Virus record (IMG/VR): IMGVR_UViG_3300008448_006895
Location: 1 to 25,217 of that record
Length of the DNA: 25,217 bases
Source: a virus
Reading direction: 5' to 3' (one strand)
The notes below the pieces were generated by a model. That model ran no database searches and had not been told where the DNA came from. It saw nothing but the letters and a program-made list of their open reading frames with translations. Positions 20,680 to 25,217 of the stretch are shown here, one piece after another. Every line of letters starts with the position of its first letter. Position 1 is the stretch's first letter. The translations under genes were made by a program, and so were the position numbers.

Positions 20680-21519
20680 TTAGTAATTCATTATAAGTAA
20701 CTCCTCACCCATATTTTGTTTCTCACCTTTCTTAGCTGCGGCAGCCTTAGCAAACTCTTTTCTTACCCAACTATAACGATCTTCAGGGAACCATTCACGA
20801 AGTAAATCAAAGTCATAATAAGACAATGAAAACTTACCTTGGACTCCGTGTAGAACGTTTGCCAATCTCTCGTGATCATTACGGTCGAAATCGTGGTTGG
20901 AGTAATAGTTCTCTGTCTTCCAATATGGTGGATCCAAATAAATGTATGTTGATGGTGAGTCATATTTATTAATTACATCTGAGAAATCCATATTCTCAAC
21001 ATCTGTGATCTTTAAGAAATGATCTACCCAATCAGGTTTCATCAACTTGTCTCTAAAGGTAAGATATTTTGACTTATATTTACCTTTCAAATCAATAAAT
21101 TTTGATGTCTCAGGTTTTGATCCACTAAATACCTGAGTAAGAATGTAGACATACTTTGCTGCGGTCTCATAATCATATTCAGGTATTGTAATATCTTTGG
21201 TAAACAACTCGCTTTGGAAACTTACAAATTGATTACGATAAATCTCAGGGGTTTGTTCCACCCCAAATTTTTGACAATCAATTGAATTTATTGCCTTTAA
21301 TAATTCGTTAGGGTTTTGAGCACATTTAAACAAATTATAATTTAATGGATTAAAGTCATTGTACACAACTTTATTAAGGTTCGGGAATTCTTTAAGATCC
21401 ATATTAAAGAAACACCAAAACATACCCCCAAATGTTTCAAGATATGTTTCCATATCCTTATCATAGAAAGGTACAATCCACTTTCCAATCTTACTTTTAC
21501 CTCCAATGTATGATAGCAT
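20680..21519 (-). CDS. dam: Dam-type (D12 class) DNA adenine methyltransferase
   Basis: A 279-residue alpha-class N6-adenine methyltransferase. The AdoMet-side N-terminus is MLSYIGGKSKIGKWI (typically Y-x-GGK), followed by YLETFGGMFW (26-35, motif I region). The catalytic motif IV is YLDPPYWKTENYY at 194-206. The pattern matches T4/E. coli Dam-like D12 enzymes, though motif I is drifted compared with the usual EPF-GGG. Target is probably a short adenine-containing site. No endonuclease is next to it, so it is an orphan methylase serving defence evasion or marking. The C-terminus FAKAAAAKKGEKQNMGEELL is a low-complexity tail. It is the second DNA methyltransferase in the window. Confidence 0.92.
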   Translation of the reverse strand: MLSYIGGKSKIGKWIVPFYDKDMETYLETFGGMFWCFFNMDLKEFPNLNKVVYNDFNPLNYNLFKCAQNPNELLKAINSIDCQKFGVEQTPEIYRNQFVSFQSELFTKDITIPEYDYETAAKYVYILTQVFSGSKPETSKFIDLKGKYKSKYLTFRDKLMKPDWVDHFLKITDVENMDFSDVINKYDSPSTYIYLDPPYWKTENYYSNHDFDRNDHERLANVLHGVQGKFSLSYYDFDLLREWFPEDRYSWVRKEFAKAAAAKKGEKQNMGEELLIMNY

Positions 21520-21549
21520 AATTTTTTTATTTTAAAAATAGTTATTTTA

Positions 21550-21578
21550 TATTTATATGTCAATCAGTAATATTTATT
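21550..21578 (+). promoter_or_regulatory. TATTTATA and TATTTATT upstream of the 21597 mini-gene
   Basis: Two copies of the motif lie at 21550-21557 and 21571-21578 in the divergent gap between the Dam-type gene and the mini-gene. The first reads TATAAATA on the minus strand, the T4-type late-promoter sequence, 31 nt before the ATG of the Dam-type gene. Confidence 0.4.
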
Positions 21579-21596
21579 ATTAATAAAAAAGAAAAC

Positions 21597-21764
21597 ATGG
21601 AAGAAGATATGAAAACCGAAGCAACTCAAGTTACAGGGTGTAGAAAATGTAATCAAACAACAGGTAAAACTCAAAAATTTGTTTTTATAAGTGGAGCCTT
21701 AATGTTTGCCTTATCCATATATGGTTTAGTTTCATTAATTTACGATATTAAATCTCTTTTTTAA
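21597..21764 (+). CDS. 55-residue CxxC single-TM mini-protein
   Basis: The frame reads MEEDMKTEATQVTGCRKC, a polar head with one C-x-x-C (C15, C18), then a single hydrophobic helix at about residues 28-49 (FVFISGALMFALSIYGLVSL) and a short basic end. It is too short for default gene callers but has its own TATTTAT(A/T) motifs and divergent position, and its stop overlaps the convergent dnaJ stop by 4 nt. A membrane-bound metal or redox knuckle is possible. Function unknown. Confidence 0.7.
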   Translation: MEEDMKTEATQVTGCRKCNQTTGKTQKFVFISGALMFALSIYGLVSLIYDIKSLF

Positions 21765-22690
21765 TTTCTCGTATATTTAAGATACTGATTAATTAGTAAA
21801 TCCCCATTTTGTTGACCTCTAAAACCTTTGTTCTTAACTCTTAGTGATGTTGATGTATCTATATTATCAGGGAATTTAATATTCATTACCCCATCAGGAT
21901 GTGGTACATCAAACGTTCCTCTTTGAAAATCCTCGATCTTTAAAAACGCATTATATATTAAATGTGGTCCCGACTTTTCAAAATTACTTTCATTTATAGT
22001 TTTAACTCTTACAACTAAATTACCATAACCACCATTTCTATAATCTCCAAGACCTTGTAATCTTAAAAATTGACCATCATCTATACCGTGTGGTAATTGT
22101 ACGTCTACGGTATTAATTTTATTTATCGCACCTTGTCCACCACAAGCATAACAAGCTGCGGTTGTTACTTTACCAACACCATTACAGGTTCCACAGGCAA
22201 CTTGTACGATTTGAATGAACATACCGGATCCCATTTGTTTAACTGTGAATCCTTGACCCCCACAAGTTTGACATACTTTCTTTTCTCCACCAGTACCATT
22301 ACAAGGATTACACTTGTCTTTTCTATTATATGTAATTGTTTTCTTACCCCCTCTGTAAGATTCTAATACACCAATATGAACATCAATAACGGTATCGTGT
22401 ACTCTGTTTTGTTGTCTACGATTACCACCAAACATATTATTTAACATATCCTCCATTGACGCTCCACCAAATCCTCCCATATTACCAAATGGATTGTTTT
22501 TTTGTTGGTCATATTGTTTACGTTTATTTTCATCTCCAATGGTGTCATACGCAGTTGAGATCTTTTTGAACTTCTCCTCGTCACCCCCTTTGTCCGGATG
22601 GTTTTCTTTAACCAACTCCCTATATTTTCTTTTAATCTCTTCTTGGGTCGCATTTTCAGTAACCCCCAAAACACTATAATAATCTTCCAT
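21761..22690 (-). CDS. dnaJ: DnaJ (Hsp40) co-chaperone, type I, shortened C-terminus
   Basis: A 309-residue type I J-protein. The J domain is at 1-65 with YSVLGV and the HPD motif at 31-33. A short G/F linker follows (NPFGNMGGFGGASM). The zinc domain has four C-x-x-C repeats: C127/C130, C140/C143, C166/C169, C180/C183. The substrate-binding barrels run to the end (GDYRNGGYGNLVVRVK; VKNKGFRGQQNGDLLINQ). Cellular DnaJ is about 370 residues; the last dimerisation helix region seems to be missing. It would recruit host DnaK to phage protein folding or replication complexes. It diverges from the 22741 gene with 50 nt between starts. Horizontal acquisition from a host is likely. Confidence 0.95.
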   Translation of the reverse strand: MEDYYSVLGVTENATQEEIKRKYRELVKENHPDKGGDEEKFKKISTAYDTIGDENKRKQYDQQKNNPFGNMGGFGGASMEDMLNNMFGGNRRQQNRVHDTVIDVHIGVLESYRGGKKTITYNRKDKCNPCNGTGGEKKVCQTCGGQGFTVKQMGSGMFIQIVQVACGTCNGVGKVTTAACYACGGQGAINKINTVDVQLPHGIDDGQFLRLQGLGDYRNGGYGNLVVRVKTINESNFEKSGPHLIYNAFLKIEDFQRGTFDVPHPDGVMNIKFPDNIDTSTSLRVKNKGFRGQQNGDLLINQYLKYTRN

Positions 22691-22740
22691 ATTTATTTTA
22701 ACTGATTTATAATTATACTTAACAAATATATAATAATCAA

Positions 22741-23376
22741 ATGGATAACTATATAATCGTATTGTTTAAAAATAAAACAAAAAAGAAAATTATCAAGAAA
22801 TTCAAAACATTTGATAGAGCAAAAAAATTCTACGATAATTTGGTAAAGGAAAGTGAATCCGTAATATTCAGAATGGAAACTGAGAATGGTAAACCGTGTG
22901 TATATGAAATAGGATTTTTAGAACGGATTATTAGTCACAGACCTTATTTTGTAAGAGACCAATTTGGTAGACAAATTAAAATTGATCTTGATGATCCTGA
23001 CTTTAATATTACCCTAATCAACAATTATAATAAAGAAGAATTAATATATGATGTCAGTAAGTCGAAAAAAATAACTGTACCTACTATGTTAAAACAATAT
23101 TTACCAAAAGTTGGGGTTAAACTGGTTTCCAAACTTAACAACAAAATTGTTATACAAAACGATGAAAAAATATATTTGTTTTCACTTAAAAGTGAGGATG
23201 ATTGTGATAGATTAATGGATTGTCTTTCTTCACATATGATAAATGAAGGGAGGATTGATTGTATTTTGGTAAAAGATTCATCAAAAGAACAAAAAAAATA
23301 TATGTATGATCTTTTATCGGAAAATGGATATTCTAAATCAATTCTTTACCGTAGATTTACGACTTATAAACGATAG
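22741..23376 (+). CDS. Unknown 211-residue phage protein
   Basis: The protein starts MDNYIIVLFKNKTKKKIIKK and is rich in Lys and Ile. It has a mid segment YLPKVGVKLVSKLNNKIVIQ and an ending GYSKSILYRRFTTYK. An alpha/beta fold is likely; no catalytic signature. I recall the segments SKLNNKI(V/I)IQ and LYRRFTT from unknown proteins of related environmental phages, so it is probably conserved. It lies divergent from dnaJ and its end overlaps the convergent 23658 gene by 39 nt. Function unknown. Confidence 0.78.
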   Translation: MDNYIIVLFKNKTKKKIIKKFKTFDRAKKFYDNLVKESESVIFRMETENGKPCVYEIGFLERIISHRPYFVRDQFGRQIKIDLDDPDFNITLINNYNKEELIYDVSKSKKITVPTMLKQYLPKVGVKLVSKLNNKIVIQNDEKIYLFSLKSEDDCDRLMDCLSSHMINEGRIDCILVKDSSKEQKKYMYDLLSENGYSKSILYRRFTTYKR

Positions 23377-23658
23377 TATTTTACTAAATAAATTTTCTTT
23401 TTTAATTTCTTTTGGTGGTTCAACTATTTTAAACGTACCATCTAAAATAAAAATGACTTCAACACCAGATAAATCTATCTTAAACTGAGTAAATCCTTGA
23501 TCGATTTGTCTGAAGTTTGATTGTACCTTTTTAAAATCTTCAAATGGTAGTTCAAGTACGATCGCACTTTTACCGTTTGGGAACAATGTTTGTGTGGCAT
23601 CTGTTATCAACGCTAATTTTTCAATTATCCCATCAATACTTTTTTGATTTTCTGCCAT
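23338..23658 (-). CDS. Unknown 106-residue phage protein
   Basis: The protein starts MAENQKSIDGIIEKLALITD. It contains a strand-rich core (KSAIVLELPFEDFKKVQSNF; LSGVEVIFILDGTFKIV) and a basic C-terminus. Its start lies inside the end of the 23831 gene (34-nt overlap), so translation is coupled. Its 3' end overlaps the convergent 22741 gene by 39 nt. It looks like a small alpha/beta protein. No function can be given; position in a conserved-looking block suggests a virion or replication accessory role at most. Confidence 0.76.
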   Translation of the reverse strand: MAENQKSIDGIIEKLALITDATQTLFPNGKSAIVLELPFEDFKKVQSNFRQIDQGFTQFKIDLSGVEVIFILDGTFKIVEPPKEIKKENLFSKILSFISRKSTVKN

Positions 23659-23831
23659 AATGTTAATTTTATTTCCTGTTTAACAGGAATTATTTCCTCT
23701 TTTTTTATTTTTTTAATTTGATCAATAAAACGATTTTTTTCGTTTACTAAATCAATTTGGTCTTTTTCAATTTCATTATTTAGCCATTGTTGCATTCCCT
23801 CCAACCGGCTTGATGGTTTCTTCTGTGTCAT
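23625..23831 (-). CDS. Unknown 68-residue basic coiled-coil protein
   Basis: A lysine-rich, fully helical protein (SSRLEGMQQWLNNEIEKDQI, then NRFIDQIKKIKKEE). The profile is that of a coiled coil or amphipathic helix. It overlaps the upstream 24213 gene by 56 nt and the downstream 23658 gene by 34 nt, an unusually deep overlap for three genes in a row. An internal Met at residue 13 would shorten the overlap but would cut the helix. Function unknown. Confidence 0.7.
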   Translation of the reverse strand: MTQKKPSSRLEGMQQWLNNEIEKDQIDLVNEKNRFIDQIKKIKKEEIIPVKQEIKLTLWQKIKKVLMG

Positions 23832-24213
23832 CTAACTTAATTTTTTCTTCAGTGATTTCAAATTTTAAGGCTTGTAGATCATCCAACTTTTCTTTTTCAA
23901 ACATCTTTTTAAGTTCATCCACTTTGACTTGGAATAACCTTTCCTTTTCTTCTCTTTCTTTATTATATGCGATTATATTTTTAATATTTGATATAATCTC
24001 ATCAACTGATTTCTCATCAAATTCTGAAACAAATGAAAAGAATCTAAAACCTTGTTTAGATTTATCATTCTCAACCACTTTTTCCTCATTTACATATTTT
24101 TTAGGTAATTTCCAAGTGTCAGGAAATTCAATATCAAAAGATAAATAATTTTTTAACTTTCTTACTGATTGTAAATATGGAAATAGTATCGTAAATTCCT
24201 TAAATAAGCTCAT
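23776..24213 (-). CDS. Unknown 145-residue phage protein
   Basis: The protein starts MSLFKEFTILFPYLQSVRKL and contains LSFDIEFPDTWKLPKKYV near 24-41 and SFVSEFDEKSVDEIISNIKN near 60-79. A long charged coiled coil follows at about 81-115 (REEKERLFQVKVDELKKMFE). I recall this domain order from unknown proteins of several large Bacteroidota-type phages. The first part may be a small globular domain, the second an oligomerising helix. It abuts the 24402 gene (stop and start adjacent) and overlaps the next by 56 nt. Function unknown. Confidence 0.78.
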   Translation of the reverse strand: MSLFKEFTILFPYLQSVRKLKNYLSFDIEFPDTWKLPKKYVNEEKVVENDKSKQGFRFFSFVSEFDEKSVDEIISNIKNIIAYNKEREEKERLFQVKVDELKKMFEKEKLDDLQALKFEITEEKIKLDDTEETIKPVGGNATMAK

Positions 24214-24402
24214 TTATATTTGTATTAGATATGTTATTAAATAACTTAATGCCAAACCATTAAATAAAATCTCCCTACTACTTAGAACCATTCTTTCAGG
24301 ATTTGCTTGTAGTAGGGAAATAATAAATTTGAACGTTGTTCTCATCAATAAAATTGCGGAGAAAACAAAAACAAATAAATATATTGTATTAATATTAGTC
24401 AT
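24214..24402 (-). CDS. Small membrane protein, two TM helices
   Basis: I chose the ATG at 24402 (62 residues), which overlaps the histone stop as ATGACTAA; a GTG start 8 codons upstream is less likely. Hydrophobic helices lie at about residues 5-24 (YLFVFVFSAILLM region) and 44-60 (LFNGLALSYLITYLI), with a short loop between. It sits between the mini-histone and the 24213 gene in one operon. Function unknown. Confidence 0.7.
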   Translation of the reverse strand: MTNINTIYLFVFVFSAILLMRTTFKFIISLLQANPERMVLSSREILFNGLALSYLITYLIQI

Positions 24403-24568
24403 TTTTTCTTGCTTCCAAAATCTCACCTCTAAGTGTTTGTAACAACGATTTCAATTCTTGCGATGTTTTTCTAGCACGTGTTCCAGCACTTTTGTTACCC
24501 GCATTAAATTTAGTAACATCAACACTTAATTCTTCCGTCAACGTTTTAATTTTTTCTAAAGTTTCCAT
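24395..24568 (-). CDS. Histone H1-like mini-protein (Bacteroidota type)
   Basis: A 57-residue basic protein. The core NAGNKSAGTRARKTSQELKS (22-41) followed by LLQTLRGEILEARK matches the short histone-H1-like proteins of Bacteroidota, about 57-60 residues with the same GNK-x-AGTR-x-RK-x-x-x-EL signature. The family is thought to bind DNA non-specifically. In a phage it could compact phage DNA or displace host chromatin proteins. It is too short for standard ORF cut-offs, but the signature is specific. The stop overlaps the next start (ATGACTAA). Possibly acquired from a host. Confidence 0.8.
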   Translation of the reverse strand: METLEKIKTLTEELSVDVTKFNAGNKSAGTRARKTSQELKSLLQTLRGEILEARKND

Positions 24569-24635
24569 TGTGTAAAATAATAATTGTTTATTTTTATATA
24601 ATCAAATCTAAATCAATAAATCTCGTTTGTAAATA

Positions 24636-25103
24636 CTACAGGACCATATTTTTATCTAACGACTTATATATACTAGATATCATATCTAAATCAGATTTAG
24701 TAAACGGTTTTTTTCTATCGAAAACATCCGTAAAAAACGTACCTATTGAATTTTTTATTTTATCTTCTTTTTGTAAATAAAAAATCTCCATAAAAAACTC
24801 CATAAAGTAATCAAGGTGATCACCCTTCTCATTAAAAACGATACTTTCCTTATTAAAATTTTGAATTGTTTTTTTCCAACACCATTGAAAATGGTTTTTT
24901 TTATCTTCATCCGACATAACAATTTTTGTTTCGGATTTATTGTCATCATCACCTAAATATGTTTCAACAATGAGATAATATAATGAAAAGGTGAAATCAT
25001 AATATAAATCCATTTTTTCAGGAATTATATTATTAATCCTAAACCAAATATCAACATCTTCCGGTTTCATTGGTTGGGTTATATAGTTAAAAAAATTCTC
25101 CAT
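24636..25103 (-). CDS. Unknown 155-residue phage protein with start codon in a hairpin
   Basis: The protein starts MENFFNYITQPMKPEDVD. It has acidic and aromatic segments (FSLYYLIVETYLGDDDN; NHFQWCWKKTIQNFNKES) and ends KSDLDMISSIYKSLDKNM. I recall proteins with this segment order (YLGD ... NHF-WCW-KTI ... FTKSDL) from other environmental phages; the family is conserved and unnamed. No catalytic motif is visible. The AUG lies in the 3' arm of a perfect 11-bp hairpin, which implies translational control. It is followed by a 67-nt gap before the mini-histone. Confidence 0.8.
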   Translation of the reverse strand: MENFFNYITQPMKPEDVDIWFRINNIIPEKMDLYYDFTFSLYYLIVETYLGDDDNKSETKIVMSDEDKKNHFQWCWKKTIQNFNKESIVFNEKGDHLDYFMEFFMEIFYLQKEDKIKNSIGTFFTDVFDRKKPFTKSDLDMISSIYKSLDKNMVL

Positions 25104-25123
25104 AGATTTATGTCTATGGAGAA
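25096..25123 (-). promoter_or_regulatory. Perfect 11-bp hairpin sequestering a start codon
   Basis: TTCTCCATAGA and TCTATGGAGAA pair perfectly around a 6-nt loop. In the minus-strand mRNA the AUG of the 25103 gene is in the 3' arm (UCUAUGGAGAA), so a full-length transcript would hide its start. A transcript starting inside the loop or 3' arm would not. Confidence 0.7.
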
Positions 25124-25151
25124 ATTATAATAAAGTTATGATATATGTAAA

Positions 25152-25217
25152 TTATTGTGTTTTTTGATTATATCCCATTAAACTTTTCATTCTATTAAAT
25201 TCTTCATTTAATTTTTG
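25152..25217 (-). CDS. C-terminal end of a partial unknown gene
   Basis: An open frame from the right edge to the TAA at 25154-25152 reads KLNEEFNRMKSLMGYNQKTQ. Only 21 residues are in the window. The E-x-x-R-M-K-x-L-M-G ending resembles C-termini I recall in several unknown phage proteins. Partial at its 5' end. Confidence 0.55.
   Translation of the reverse strand, partial: QKLNEEFNRMKSLMGYNQKTQ

Noticed and set aside
23306-23488. Plus-strand 60-residue frame after the 22741 gene
   Set aside because: It is in another frame over the end of the 22741 gene and antisense to the 23658 gene, with no own start signal.
1-25217. tRNA genes, CRISPR arrays, insertion sequences, attachment sites
   Set aside because: I saw no cloverleaf-like segments, regularly spaced repeats, transposase motifs or duplicated att-like sequences on either strand.

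Overview
The window looks like a piece of a large, AT-rich genome (roughly 30% GC by eye) of a tailed phage infecting a Bacteroidota (probably flavobacterial) host. The phage reading rests on densely packed, often overlapping small genes of unknown function, DUF3310, a phage-type metallophosphoesterase, a polynucleotide-kinase-like protein, two stand-alone DNA methyltransferases, and the absence of chromosomal housekeeping operons. The host reading rests on several near-perfect Bacteroidota promoters (TTTG or TTG, 19 nt, TAnnTTTG), no Shine-Dalgarno signals, a Bacteroidota-style ECF-like sigma factor, a flavobacterial-type glutamine synthetase II and a Bacteroidota-type mini histone H1. No capsid, tail, terminase, polymerase, tRNA, IS or CRISPR was seen. 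No gene-free stretch exceeds 300 bases; the longest, about 195 nt at 7147-7341, holds a terminator and a promoter.

Layout. 1-3914 (minus): small unknown genes, a HExxH putative zinc peptidase, a metallophosphoesterase, a protein with a 'WC' domain and a PNK-like kinase. 3962-4522 (plus): a sigma factor, followed by a row of three hairpins. 4590-7146 (minus): unknown small genes including a lipoprotein and a zinc ribbon, two of them with host-type promoters. 7342-8137: divergent Nudix and DUF192 genes sharing a 14-nt palindrome. 8117-14431 (minus): a tightly overlapping run with a large acidic beta-repeat protein, small proteins, glutamine synthetase, DUF3310, a membrane protein, an RmlB-like dehydratase, a mini membrane protein and a beta-class methyltransferase. 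14515-16557 (plus): the MGCGC mini-protein and two acidic unknowns. 16559-18678 (minus): glutaredoxin, thioredoxin, DUF932 and unknowns. 18689-22690: a 649-residue WC-domain/LRR protein, a Dam-type methylase, a mini membrane protein and DnaJ. 22741-25217: conserved-looking unknown phage genes, a mini histone H1 and a gene whose start codon lies inside a perfect 11-bp hairpin.

The genes appear to sort into two transcription classes: one behind host-like TAnnTTTG promoters (DUF932, PNK-like kinase, lipoprotein cluster, zinc-cluster mini-protein) and one whose start codons follow a TATTTAT(A/T) motif (sigma factor, HExxH protein, beta-repeat protein, MGCGC protein, DUF192/Nudix, WC/LRR protein). 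The phage sigma factor, which carries the second motif itself, is the natural candidate to read it. Metabolic cargo (glutamine synthetase, RmlB, glutaredoxin, thioredoxin, DnaJ, Nudix) suggests reprogramming of nitrogen, nucleotide and redox metabolism in the host.
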